Positions 19,968-28,050 of a stretch of DNA of 64,000 nucleotides are shown here, piece after piece. This stretch comes from Streptomyces stelliscabiei. GTDB taxonomy: Bacteria; Actinomycetota; Actinomycetes; Streptomycetales; Streptomycetaceae. The DNA is taken from NCBI RefSeq assembly GCF_014873495.1, contig NZ_JADBGF010000001.1, positions 868,001 to 932,000 on the forward strand. The letters are read 5' to 3'. Every line of letters starts with the position of its first letter. Positions within the stretch are counted from its first letter, which is position 1. The notes under the pieces are model-generated. The model saw only the letters and a program-made list of their open reading frames with translations. It made no database searches and had not been told where the DNA came from. Position numbers and translations under genes: made by a program.

Positions 19968-20268
19968 GGCCGTCTCCTCTCCGCGGCAGGACACCGGCCG
20001 CGACCAGGTCGTCGTACACGCGCTGCTGCTCCGCGTCGAGACCGGAGTACAGCAGTGCGTACGCCGCTTCCTCGCCGCGCAGCGCGGCGAGGGGGTCCCA
20101 GTCGGCGCCGAGGGCGTCCAGGACGTGCGCGCGCCGGAGCATCTCGTGTGCGCTCAGGTCGATGACCAGATCGGTCGTCGGGGAGGCGTGGGGACGTTCC
20201 GCGGCGGGGTCGTTCGCCGCGGCGGGTTCGTCCGGTTCGCCGGGAAGGGCGCGGCCGTGGTGGGACAT
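19954..20268 (-). CDS. DUF6400-like small protein
   Basis: A 104-residue protein with a disordered acidic N-terminus (~35 residues) and a conserved helical core, LVIDLSAHEMLRRAHVLDALGADWDP ... ALLYSGLDAEQQRVYDDLVAAGVLP. I recall this core from Streptomyces proteins annotated DUF6400. The function is unknown. The ATG at 20268 lacks a clear ribosome site, so the start could lie further in. It overlaps the zinc-ribbon gene. Confidence 0.8.
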   Translation of the reverse strand: MSHHGRALPGEPDEPAAANDPAAERPHASPTTDLVIDLSAHEMLRRAHVLDALGADWDPLAALRGEEAAYALLYSGLDAEQQRVYDDLVAAGVLPRRGDGHAAA

Positions 20269-20321
20269 GCGACCGAACGTAGGTAAGCGTTCCCGGCCCC
20301 GGCAAGAGCAGGTGGGAGAAG

Positions 20322-20939
20322 TCACAGGTCGGCGAAGAGGTCGTCCAGTGGGGCGGGCACCTGGTCGGGGGTGAGGGCTTCGACGAGGAGGCGGCCGTAG
20401 CGGATCTTGCGGCCCTTCTTCGTGCCGAGGAAGCGGCGCAGTTGCCGGTGCCGGGAACGGCCGTGCTGGGCGGGCTGCCGGACGAAGGTCTGCCAGGCAC
20501 GCAGTTCGTCCTCGGCCTCGACGATCTGCTCGACGCGCGCGGTGCCCAGCGCACGGATCAGCTCGTCCTCCAGGTCCGCCGCGCAGACGTGGACGCTCGG
20601 GCGGGGTGTCCAGGCCGGGTCGAGGCCCCGGTCGTAGAAGGGTTTCTCGCGCTCGTCGCACAGCCCGATCAGACGCAGGCCGAGGCCCGGCGCTCCGAGG
20701 AGCCCCGCATAGCGTCCGACGCTCATCGCCCCGCCCATCGACACCACGCTCACTCCCTCGGCGGCCAGGTCACGACCCCGGCGGTCGGCCAGTGCCTCGA
20801 CGGCCGCGAGGTCGCTCAGCCCTTCCAGCAGGACCGCCGTGCGCACCCCCAGCAGCTCCGCCAGCTCCCTCGCCGGCCCACCGGGACCACCGGCAGCCCA
20901 GCTCGCGACCTCGTCCCGGAACATGCGCATGTCGACCAT
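20322..20939 (-). CDS. Stand-alone TOPRIM-domain protein (OLD-like)
   Basis: A 205-residue protein. TAVLLEGLSDLAAVEALADRRG (residues ~33-54) carries the TOPRIM glutamate, and RLIGLCDEREK (~85-96) the acidic partner motif. This is the metal-binding fold used by topoisomerases, primases and OLD nucleases. There is no ATPase domain, unlike full OLD proteins. The C-terminal third is basic (HGRSRHRQLRRFLGTKKGRK), suggesting nucleic-acid contact. GGAGGAG precedes the ATG. It is followed after 53 bp by the DUF6400-like gene. Nuclease or primase-like activity is inferred from the fold only. Confidence 0.82.
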   Translation of the reverse strand: MVDMRMFRDEVASWAAGGPGGPARELAELLGVRTAVLLEGLSDLAAVEALADRRGRDLAAEGVSVVSMGGAMSVGRYAGLLGAPGLGLRLIGLCDEREKPFYDRGLDPAWTPRPSVHVCAADLEDELIRALGTARVEQIVEAEDELRAWQTFVRQPAQHGRSRHRQLRRFLGTKKGRKIRYGRLLVEALTPDQVPAPLDDLFADL

Positions 20940-21088
20940 GTCAAGGAGTCTCCTCCGTACGCCGACGGCCGCGCACCCGAATTCCACCGTGAGAACCCGC
21001 ACCGCCGGCGGCTCTGAGCACCTTCCCGGGCGACGTCGGACCACGGGGAAGCGGCGGTGCGGGGACTCTGAGCGGTCGAGCTGCCGGA

Positions 21089-21538
21089 TCAGCGGACCTC
21101 GGTGGTCCGGTGCTCCTTCAGGGACGCGCAGTTGGAGTTCTCCACGTTCACGTACACGTTGGCGATGTTGCCGCCCCAGCTCACGCAGTAGCCCTTGCCG
21201 TAGACGTAGGCCGGTCCGGCGAACGACGTGTAGCTGCCGAAGTCGTCGTCGAACTCGTCGGTGGCGGGGACGTAGATGTACGTGGACATGTTCTTGGCCG
21301 TGCCCGGGTTGGTGCGGATCGTCGCCACGCAGTTCTTGCCGTTCTTGGCGTTGTACGTCAGGTAGACGGTGCCCAGCGTTCCGACGGGCGCGGAGTTGAC
21401 CGTCTTGTAGGCACTGCCGCAGACGCCCTGCGGGGTGACGTTGGGTGCGGCGGACGCGGTCGTGCTGAACGCGGTCCCGGCGCCGACCGCCAGTGCCGCT
21501 AAGGCACCGACAGTCGCGACATGACGCATCTTTCGCAT
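21089..21538 (-). CDS. Secreted SapA-like (spore-associated protein A family) protein
   Basis: A 149-residue precursor. The N-terminal ~29 residues form a signal peptide (MRKMRHVATVGALAALAVGA, cleavage near SASA). The mature part holds CGSAYKTVNSAPVG, VYLTYNAKNGKNC and GPAYVYGKGYCVSWGG. These phrases match the Streptomyces SapA family, found on the spore surface. Four cysteines in the mature chain could make two disulfides. GGGGGA lies before the ATG. It is separated from the hydrogenase region by about 150 bp. Confidence 0.85.
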   Translation of the reverse strand: MRKMRHVATVGALAALAVGAGTAFSTTASAAPNVTPQGVCGSAYKTVNSAPVGTLGTVYLTYNAKNGKNCVATIRTNPGTAKNMSTYIYVPATDEFDDDFGSYTSFAGPAYVYGKGYCVSWGGNIANVYVNVENSNCASLKEHRTTEVR

Positions 21539-21829
21539 ATTTCCCCCTTGGGTCCTTGGGAGCCCTTTGCTCCCACTTGATGTGACCCTCGGGCGGGACG
21601 GATGGTTGCCCCGGGTCTGCCAGGAATTTCTTGACGGCCGCCGACAGGCAGGGCGCAAGGCCGCGCACCTCCCGCATGGCCGCACCCGGCACCATCACCG
21701 TCCCGATTCAGGAATACGCACATGCCACCTCAGCACATCTCTCATCTTGCTCATGCGAAGCTACAGGCGCTATCACCATCGCATCTGCGGCAGAATAGGG
21801 AATCCGTCTGGAGCTGAGGAAATGGACCC
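21539..21829. other. Divergent intergenic region between sapA-like gene and modA
   Basis: No gene is visible. The region carries the promoters for the SapA-like gene (minus) and the molybdate operon (plus). It is less GC-rich than its surroundings near 21720-21820. I see no convincing ModE palindrome or molybdenum-cofactor riboswitch. Confidence 0.4.
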
Positions 21830-22657
21830 GTGATGCCCCGAACCGCCCGCCGGACCCGCCGATCGACGCGGGCGGCCGCCCTGGGGGCGACCGCGCTGCT
21901 CGCGCTCAGCGCATGCTCGTCGTCCGACGACTCGACCACCGCGACGTCGGACTCCTCCTCCGCCTCGTCGTCGGACGAGGTGCGCGGGACGGTGACCGTG
22001 TTCGCGGCCGCGTCACTGAAGGAGAGCTTCACGACCCTGGGGAAGCGGTTCGAGGAGGAGCACCCGGGCACGAAGGTCACCTTCAGTTTCGGCGGCAGTG
22101 ACTCCCTCGCCGCGAGCATCACCGGCGGCGCTCCGGCGGACGTGTTCGCCTCGGCCAGCCCGAAGACGATGGAGATCGTGACGGACGCGGGGGACGCGTC
22201 GGGGACACCCACGACCTTCGTCCGCAACCAGCTGGAGATCGCCACCACGCCGGGCAACCCCGACGGGATCGACTCCCTCAGGGACCTCACCGGGTCGGGC
22301 CTGAAGGTCGTGCTCTGCGACAGGGCGGTGCCCTGCGGTGCCGCCGCCCAGAAGGCTCTGGACGCCGCCGGGCTGAAGCTCACCCCCGTCTCCTACGAAC
22401 AGGACGTCAAGGCCGCGCTGACGAAGGTCGAGCTGAAGGAGGCCGACGCCGCCGTCGTCTACAAGACCGATGTGCGCGCGGCAGATGGCAAGGTGGAGGG
22501 CGTGGAGTTCCCCGAATCCGCCGACGCCGTCAACGACTACCCGATCGTCCGGCTCAAGGACGCCCCGAACGCCGAGGCCGCCGAGGCGTTCATCGCGCTG
22601 GTGCGGTCCGCCGAGGGCCGACGGGTTTTGACCGGGGCGGGGTTCCTCAAGCCGTGA
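21830..22657 (+). CDS. modA: Molybdate ABC transporter substrate-binding lipoprotein
   Basis: A 275-residue lipoprotein precursor. The basic N-terminus and hydrophobic run end in a lipobox-like LSACSS (Cys ~26), so the protein is anchored outside the membrane. A Ser/Thr/Asp-rich linker follows, then VTVFAAASLKESFTTLGKRF, the usual opening of ModA, and APADVFASASPKTM. It binds molybdate (or tungstate). The start is GTG at 21830, nine bases after AGGA; ATG follows directly at 21833. The stop overlaps modB (GTGA). Confidence 0.93.
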   Translation: MMPRTARRTRRSTRAAALGATALLALSACSSSDDSTTATSDSSSASSSDEVRGTVTVFAAASLKESFTTLGKRFEEEHPGTKVTFSFGGSDSLAASITGGAPADVFASASPKTMEIVTDAGDASGTPTTFVRNQLEIATTPGNPDGIDSLRDLTGSGLKVVLCDRAVPCGAAAQKALDAAGLKLTPVSYEQDVKAALTKVELKEADAAVVYKTDVRAADGKVEGVEFPESADAVNDYPIVRLKDAPNAEAAEAFIALVRSAEGRRVLTGAGFLKP

Positions 22658-23520
22658 CCCTCCCGACCGGCAGGTCCGACGCCGCGGCCGACACCCTCCG
22701 GGACGGGCCGCGGCGTCGGCGCGTCCGCACCGGCGAGAGCGGCCGAGGCGTGCCCCTGCCGCTGCTGGTGCCCGCGCTGATCGGCCTGGCCTTTCTGATC
22801 GTGCCTCTGGTCGCGTTGCTGGTACGGGCCCCGTGGCGCAGCCTGCCCGAGCTGCTGACCAGCGCCGAGGTGTGGCAGGCGCTGCGCCTGTCCCTGGTGT
22901 GCGCCACCGCCGCCACCGTGGTGAGCCTGGTCATCGGTGTGCCGCTGGCCTGGCTGCTGGCCCGCGTCGAGTTCCCCGGACGCGGCCTCGTCCGGGCGCT
23001 CGTCACCCTGCCGCTCGTGCTGCCCCCGGTGGTCGGCGGCGTGGCGCTGCTGATGGCACTCGGCCGCAACGGCGTCGTCGGGCGGTGGCTGGACTCCTGG
23101 TTCGGGATCACGCTGCCGTTCACCACGGCGGGGGTGGTGGTCGCGGAGGCGTTCGTCGCGATGCCCTTCCTCGTCATCAGCGTCGAGGGCACGCTGCGCG
23201 CCGCCGACCCACGTTTCGAGGAGGCGGCCGCCACGCTCGGCGCCTCCCGCTTCACGGCCTTCCGCCGGGTCACGCTGCCGCTGATCGCGCCGGGCATCGC
23301 GGCGGGCGCGGTGCTGGCCTGGGCGCGGGCGCTGGGCGAGTTCGGCGCGACGATCACCTTCGCCGGCAACTTCCCCGGCCGTACCCAGACCATGCCGCTG
23401 GCCGTGTACCTGGCCCTGCAGAGCGACCCGGAGGCCGCCATCGCCCTCAGTCTGGTCCTGCTCGCCGTCTCCGTCGCGGTGCTGGCGGGCCTGCGCGACC
23501 GCTGGATGACAGCGAGATGA
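22654..23520 (+). CDS. modB: Molybdate ABC transporter permease
   Basis: A 288-residue inner-membrane protein with a cytosolic basic N-terminus and about five to six transmembrane helices. The permease-ABC contact loop EEAAATLGASRFTAFRRVTLPLIAPGI (~190-216) is the family EAA motif. It forms the channel for molybdate taken from ModA. It starts with GTG inside the modA stop; its own stop overlaps modC by 4 bp. Confidence 0.93.
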   Translation: MTLPTGRSDAAADTLRDGPRRRRVRTGESGRGVPLPLLVPALIGLAFLIVPLVALLVRAPWRSLPELLTSAEVWQALRLSLVCATAATVVSLVIGVPLAWLLARVEFPGRGLVRALVTLPLVLPPVVGGVALLMALGRNGVVGRWLDSWFGITLPFTTAGVVVAEAFVAMPFLVISVEGTLRAADPRFEEAAATLGASRFTAFRRVTLPLIAPGIAAGAVLAWARALGEFGATITFAGNFPGRTQTMPLAVYLALQSDPEAAIALSLVLLAVSVAVLAGLRDRWMTAR

Positions 23521-24617
23521 CCGAGCCCCGTCCCATGCCGGACTCCCCCACCCACGGCCCACGGGCCGACGCCTGCGGGCAGGGCCTCGACGCCCACCTC
23601 GTCGTCGAGCGCGGAGCATTCCGCCTCGACATCGCGCTGACTGTCGCACCGGGTGAGGTCGTCGCCCTGCTGGGCCCGAACGGCGCCGGGAAGACCACCG
23701 CCCTGCGCGCCCTGGCGGGTCTCACCCCGCTCAGCGGCGGCCGTCTGCGACTGGACGGCACGGCGCTGGAGCGTACGCCGCCGGAGTCCCGGCCGGTCGG
23801 CGTCGTCTTCCAGGACTACCTGCTGTTCCCCCACCTGACCGCACTGGACAACGTGGCCTTCGGGCCCCGCTGCCGGGGCGCCGGCAAGGCGGCGGCCCGG
23901 GCCACCGCCGCCGCGTGGCTGGACCGCCTGGGGCTCGCCGACCACGCCGGCACCAGGCCACGCAAGCTGTCCGGCGGCCAGGCCCAGCGTGTCGCCCTGG
24001 CTCGCGCGCTGGCCACCCGCCCCCGTCTGCTGCTGCTGGACGAGCCGCTGGCGGCGCTGGACGCGCGCACCCGTCTGGAGGTCCGCTCCCGACTCCGGCG
24101 GCATCTGGCCGAGTTCGAGGCCGTCGCCGTCCTGGTCACGCACGACCCGCTCGACGCGATGGTGCTGGCGGACCGGCTGGTCGTCGTCGAGGAGGGCCGG
24201 GTCGTCCAGGAGGGCGCCCCGTCCCACATCGCCCGTCACCCCCGCACGGACTACGTCGCCCAGCTGGTCGGCCTGAACCTCTACCGGGGCGAGGCCGACG
24301 GTCACACCGTCCGCCTCGACTCCGGCCCCTCCATCACCACCACGGAAGTGCTGTCCGGCCCGGCCTTCGTGGTGTTCCCGCCGAGCGCGGTCACGCTGTA
24401 CCGGGACCGCCCGACCGGCGCCAGCGCCCGCAACCTCTGGCGCTGCGCGGTCGCGGGCCTGGAGACCCACGGCGACCGGATCCGCGCCGACCTCGCGGGA
24501 GAGCTGCCGCTCGCCGCGGACCTGACCACGGTCGCCGCCGCCGAACTCGGCCTCCACCCGGGCGCGGAGGTGTGGGCGGCGGTGAAAGCGATGCAGACGC
24601 ACGCCTATCCCGTGTGA
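23517..24617 (+). CDS. modC: Molybdate ABC transporter ATP-binding protein
   Basis: A 366-residue ATPase. Walker A is LLGPNGAGKTT (~residue 52), the Q-loop is VVFQDYLLFPHL, the signature is KLSGGQAQRVALARAL, Walker B is LLLLDEPLAALD, and the H-loop His is in VLVTHDPLDA. A C-terminal TOBE-like oxyanion-sensing domain occupies about residues 260-366 (NLWRCAVAGLETHGDRIRADL). It powers import by ModB. The ATG overlaps the modB stop. Confidence 0.94.
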   Translation: MTEPRPMPDSPTHGPRADACGQGLDAHLVVERGAFRLDIALTVAPGEVVALLGPNGAGKTTALRALAGLTPLSGGRLRLDGTALERTPPESRPVGVVFQDYLLFPHLTALDNVAFGPRCRGAGKAAARATAAAWLDRLGLADHAGTRPRKLSGGQAQRVALARALATRPRLLLLDEPLAALDARTRLEVRSRLRRHLAEFEAVAVLVTHDPLDAMVLADRLVVVEEGRVVQEGAPSHIARHPRTDYVAQLVGLNLYRGEADGHTVRLDSGPSITTTEVLSGPAFVVFPPSAVTLYRDRPTGASARNLWRCAVAGLETHGDRIRADLAGELPLAADLTTVAAAELGLHPGAEVWAAVKAMQTHAYPV

Positions 24618-24722
24618 GGCGGCATACGGGCGGGTGGGCACCGTGCCGGAAGCGTCGGGGCGCGTGCACCGAGTTGGCGCGCCGGGTGAGTCTCGGCGGC
24701 GGGCGCGGTTACCTTCGGCGGT

Positions 24723-25931
24723 ATGGACGGTGATGTTGGACGCCGGCGCCGGTGCCTGCTCGGCGGGGCGGTGTTCGCCGTCTGTATGGCCGGCACGACC
24801 CTGCCGACCCCCCTCTACGGCCTCTACCAGGAGAAGTTCGGCTTCTCCGAGCTGACGGTCACCGTGGTCTACGCCGTCTACGCCTTCGGGGTCATCGGGG
24901 TGCTGCTGCTGGCGGGCAACGCCTCGGACTCCGTGGGCAGGCGTCCGGTGCTGCTGTGGGGCCTGGGATTCGCGGCCGCGAGCGCCGTCTGTTTCCTCTG
25001 CGCGACCGCGCTGGGCTGGCTGTACGCCGGGCGCCTGCTGTTGGGGCTGTCCGCCGGCCTGTTCACCGGGGCCGCCACGGCGTACGTGATGGAGTTGGCG
25101 CCGCCCGGCGGGGCCTCGCGGGCCACGTTCGTGGCCACCGCCGCGAACATGGGCGGGCTCGGCTGCGGCCCGCTGCTCGCCGGGGTGCTCGCGCAGTACG
25201 CCGACCACCCGCTGTATCTGCCGTTCGCCGTCCACCTCGCCCTGGTCGCCTGCTCGGCCGTCGTCCTGCTGCGGCTTCCGGAGACCGTACGGGAGATCCG
25301 GCCGCTGAGCACCGTACGGCCGCAACGGCCCAGCCTGCCCCCTCGGGTACGGGCGGTCTTCGGGCCGGCTGCGGCCGCCTCCTTCGTCGGCTTCGCCCTG
25401 TTCGGGGTGTTCACCTCGGTCAGCCCCGCCTTCCTGGCCCAGTCCCTGGACGTCCACAACCACGCGGTGAGCGGGCTGGTGGTCGCCCTGGCCTTCTTCT
25501 CCTCGACCGCCGGGCAGCTGGCCGTCGGCCGGGCCGGCATGAGCCGGTCACTGCCCCTCGGCTGCGCCGGGCTCCTCGCCGGGCTGGCGCTGCTGGCCGG
25601 CGCTCTGCGGTGGGACCTGCTGCCGCTGGTGGTGCTGAGCGCCGTCGTCGGCGGGGTGGGCCAGGGGCTGGCGTTTCGCGGAGCGCTCTCCGCCGTGGCC
25701 ACCGCCTCCGAGGCGGACCGGCGCGCGGCTGTGATCTCGGCACTGTTCGTGGTGGCCTACACGGGTATCTCGGTGCCGGTCATCGGCGTGGGACTGCTGG
25801 CGGAACCGCTGGGCCTGGAGGGTGCCGGGCTGGTGTTCATCGCGTGCATGGCGCTTCTGGTGTCGATCGCGGGCGTCTACCTGCTGCGGCGGCCGGTACC
25901 GGCGCCCTCCGAGGCCGACGGCCGGCGCTGA
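24723..25931 (+). CDS. MFS transporter
   Basis: A 402-residue membrane protein with about 12 transmembrane helices. The cytosolic loop 2-3 motif GNASDSVGRRPVLLWG is the major facilitator signature. It is probably an exporter or uptake permease; the substrate cannot be told. It begins 105 bp after modC with its own start and may be independent of the molybdate operon. Confidence 0.88.
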   Translation: MDGDVGRRRRCLLGGAVFAVCMAGTTLPTPLYGLYQEKFGFSELTVTVVYAVYAFGVIGVLLLAGNASDSVGRRPVLLWGLGFAAASAVCFLCATALGWLYAGRLLLGLSAGLFTGAATAYVMELAPPGGASRATFVATAANMGGLGCGPLLAGVLAQYADHPLYLPFAVHLALVACSAVVLLRLPETVREIRPLSTVRPQRPSLPPRVRAVFGPAAAASFVGFALFGVFTSVSPAFLAQSLDVHNHAVSGLVVALAFFSSTAGQLAVGRAGMSRSLPLGCAGLLAGLALLAGALRWDLLPLVVLSAVVGGVGQGLAFRGALSAVATASEADRRAAVISALFVVAYTGISVPVIGVGLLAEPLGLEGAGLVFIACMALLVSIAGVYLLRRPVPAPSEADGRR

Positions 25932-26346
25932 CCGCGTTCGTCCTGGGGGCGGGGACGGGTTCTCGCCGCAGGCGGATGGCGGTGCCGCAGGGGGTGGCGG
26001 CGCCACAGGCGCTCAAGTGGGTCGCCGACGCGTGGCCTGTGCGGCCTGTGCGGCCTGTGCGGCCTGTGCCAGCAAGCCGGGTCGGGCCGGGATCCGGCTC
26101 GGCAGGGATTCGGCTCGGCTCGCCCGACCGCCGCCCACCTGCCGGGGCGGGCGGGCCGCGGGCAGCGGGCCGCCGGCGCCGGCCGCCGCTGGCAGGACTG
26201 CTCGACGCCCGTGTCGCGAACCGTCGCAGAAGCTTCCCAGCCGCTCCTCCAGCCGGGCATGTCCTCGCGGGCTCGTCCCACGACGCGGGAAGCCCACCGG
26301 TGCCTGCGCTCGGTCGGCGGCGGACTGCGCCAGGCATGGCACTCTC
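25932..26346. other. GC-rich intergenic stretch with no gene
   Basis: About 400 bp follow the MFS gene in which every reading frame is Arg/Ala/Pro-rich and lacks a ribosome site. It contains a short 9-bp tandem repeat. I see no coding, RNA or mobile-element signal. Confidence 0.4.
26034..26070. repeat. Four tandem copies of GGCCTGTGC
   Basis: GGCCTGTGC occurs four times head to tail. The unit is 9 bp and the array lies in non-coding DNA. It is a simple short tandem repeat that could vary in copy number between strains. No function is evident. Confidence 0.75.
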
Positions 26347-26523
26347 TGGCGCCACTTGGCGCCATCTCGCGCCACTCCAGGCACCGACGAGGACGTGGCG
26401 CCACAGCGGCCCTCTTCGACGCCATCACGTTTTCGCAGATCAGAGACCTCTTCATCTCCGCCGAGCGAAAAAGGTCGCGAGGAGACTTGCGCATGGAGCC
26501 ACTATGGCGCCATGATGGCGTCA
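26347..26523. promoter_or_regulatory. Array of TGGCGCCA operators upstream of the RHH gene
   Basis: The palindrome TGGCGCCA is perfect at 26347-26354, 26357-26364, 26396-26403 and 26505-26512. Near-copies lie at 26367-26374 (TCGCGCCA), about 26417-26424 (CGACGCCA) and 26516-26523 (TGGCGTCA). The first three are spaced exactly 10 bp and the last two 11 bp, so neighbouring sites face the same side of the helix. The final copy touches the ATG at 26523. The pattern fits cooperative binding by dimeric repressors such as the RHH protein encoded next to it; that assignment is inferred. Confidence 0.65.
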
Positions 26524-27044
26524 TGGACCTCACGCCGTATGTCGACACCCTCCGCCGCGAACTCGCGGTGGCCGCCGAAGCCGGCGGCGAAGAAGCACGC
26601 GAGCTGGCCGAGCGGCTCACCGCCCCCCTGGAGTCGGCGACCCGGCTGACCATGCTCAACGTGCTCTCCGCCGCGATGGACGAGATCACCCGCGAACTCG
26701 CCCCCGGGTCGGTCGACGTACGGCTGCGCGGGCTGGACCCCGACTTCGTCGTGACACCACCGCCCCTCCACGGCGGCGCGCCCGCCGAACCGGCCGCCGC
26801 CGTGGAACCGCTGCCCCCCGCGCACCCGGCCGACGGGGACGAGGGCGGCACCGCCCGCGTCAATCTGCGTCTGCCCACCCAGCTCAAGGCCCGCGCCGAG
26901 GAGGCCGCGAACCGCGAGGGGCTGTCGGTCAACGCGTGGCTGGTGCGCACCGTGTCCGCCGCGGTCGACGGCGGCGCCCGGCCGACGCGTACGACCGAGC
27001 GGGCCCGGACCGTCGGACAGAGCTTCACGGGCTGGGTGCGCTGA
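26523..27044 (+). CDS. Ribbon-helix-helix (HicB-like) DNA-binding protein
   Basis: A 173-residue protein. The N-terminal ~75 residues are helical (MDLTPYVDTLRRELAVAAEA) with a conserved-looking GSVDVRLRGLDPDFVVTPP. A Pro/Ala-rich linker follows. The C-terminal TARVNLRLPTQLKARAEEAA ... GLSVNAWLVRTVSAAV (~120-158) is a ribbon-helix-helix fold of the HicB/Arc type. No HicA toxin gene is adjacent, so it is more likely a transcriptional regulator than an antitoxin. An alternative start, ATG 26493, has GAGGAG upstream and would put the last operators inside the gene. With ATG 26523 the mRNA may be leaderless. Confidence 0.83.
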   Translation: MDLTPYVDTLRRELAVAAEAGGEEARELAERLTAPLESATRLTMLNVLSAAMDEITRELAPGSVDVRLRGLDPDFVVTPPPLHGGAPAEPAAAVEPLPPAHPADGDEGGTARVNLRLPTQLKARAEEAANREGLSVNAWLVRTVSAAVDGGARPTRTTERARTVGQSFTGWVR

Positions 27045-27127
27045 CCGCACCCTCCGCCCGCACCACTTCACCCACACCACGTCCCACCAGCGGGGACGAC
27101 CCAAGAACCCATGAGGACGGGACAGCC

Positions 27128-27982
27128 ATGCCTTCTTTCGACACTCCCGAACCGATCGCGGCCACGGCGCACGTGGAGGCCGGTTCCATCCAGTTCACCG
27201 CGGGCGACCGCCTCGACACCGTCGTCGAGGTGCGGCCCCGTGACCCGAAGAAGGACCTGGACGTGCGGACGGCCGACCAGACCGAGGCCACCTACGCGAG
27301 CGGTGTACTGACCGTCCGGACACCGAAGCCCAATCTGCTCGGTCTCGGCATCGGCCGTACCGGCACCGTGGACGTGACGGTCGAACTGCCCACGGGCTCG
27401 CGCGTCGACATGACCGGCGCCTGGGTCCAGGTGCTCGGCGAAGGCCGGCTCGGCGAGGTCCGCGTGAAGACGTCCTCCGGCGACGTCCGCCTCGACACGA
27501 CCGGCCCCCTGCACCTGACCGCCTCGCACGGCTCGATCACCGTGGACCGGGTGGAGGGCAGGGCCGAGATCACCACCAGTTCCGGCAGCATGCGCGTCGG
27601 CATCGTCGACGGTCCCGCCGTCCTGAAGAACTCGCACGGCACCACGACCGTGGGCGCCGCGACCGGCGAGCTGCGGGTGCGCGGGGCCAACGGCGACATC
27701 GACATCGCGCGCGCCGAGGACTCGGTCACCGCCGCCACCGCCCACGGCACCCTGCGCGTAGGCGACGTGGCACGCGGCACCGTCCAGCTGGAGACCTCCT
27801 ACGGCGCCATCGAGGTCGGCATCCGCGAGGGCACCGCCGCCTGGCTCGACGTCAGCTCGAACTCCGGCCAGGTACGCAACACCCTCACCGCGTCCGAGAC
27901 CCCGGACGGGACGGGGGACACCGTCGAGGTCCGCGCCCGCACCCGGTACGGAAACATCGACATCCGCCGCGCCAAGGCCTGA
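27128..27982 (+). CDS. DUF4097 beta-strand-repeat (toastrack-like) protein
   Basis: A 284-residue protein made of repeated short beta strands. SSGDVRLD, SHGSITVD, SSGSMRVG, SHGTTTVG, ANGDIDIA, AHGTLRVG, SYGAIEVG and YGNIDIRRA recur about every 20-22 residues, giving a right-handed solenoid. It has no signal peptide or membrane helix. DUF4097 proteins are common beside RHH regulators and ABC exporters in Streptomyces. The biochemical role is unknown; a stress-sensing scaffold is a guess. It lies 83 bp after the RHH gene and 68 bp before the ABC ATPase, all in one direction. Confidence 0.88.
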   Translation: MPSFDTPEPIAATAHVEAGSIQFTAGDRLDTVVEVRPRDPKKDLDVRTADQTEATYASGVLTVRTPKPNLLGLGIGRTGTVDVTVELPTGSRVDMTGAWVQVLGEGRLGEVRVKTSSGDVRLDTTGPLHLTASHGSITVDRVEGRAEITTSSGSMRVGIVDGPAVLKNSHGTTTVGAATGELRVRGANGDIDIARAEDSVTAATAHGTLRVGDVARGTVQLETSYGAIEVGIREGTAAWLDVSSNSGQVRNTLTASETPDGTGDTVEVRARTRYGNIDIRRAKA

Positions 27983-28050
27983 CCTCTCAGCGGCTTCGGC
28001 CGCGCCCCCACGCTCCCCACACCACTTCAGCCTTCGAACGGGAGGGCACC

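Noticed and set aside
26341..26530. CRISPR-like array in the TGGCGCCA region
   Set aside because: The repeat is only 8 bp and palindromic, the spacing is one helical turn, and no cas genes are present. An operator array explains it better.
26523..27044. HicAB toxin-antitoxin pair
   Set aside because: The HicB-like domain is present but no HicA-like toxin gene lies beside it. The neighbours are DUF4097 and ABC genes.
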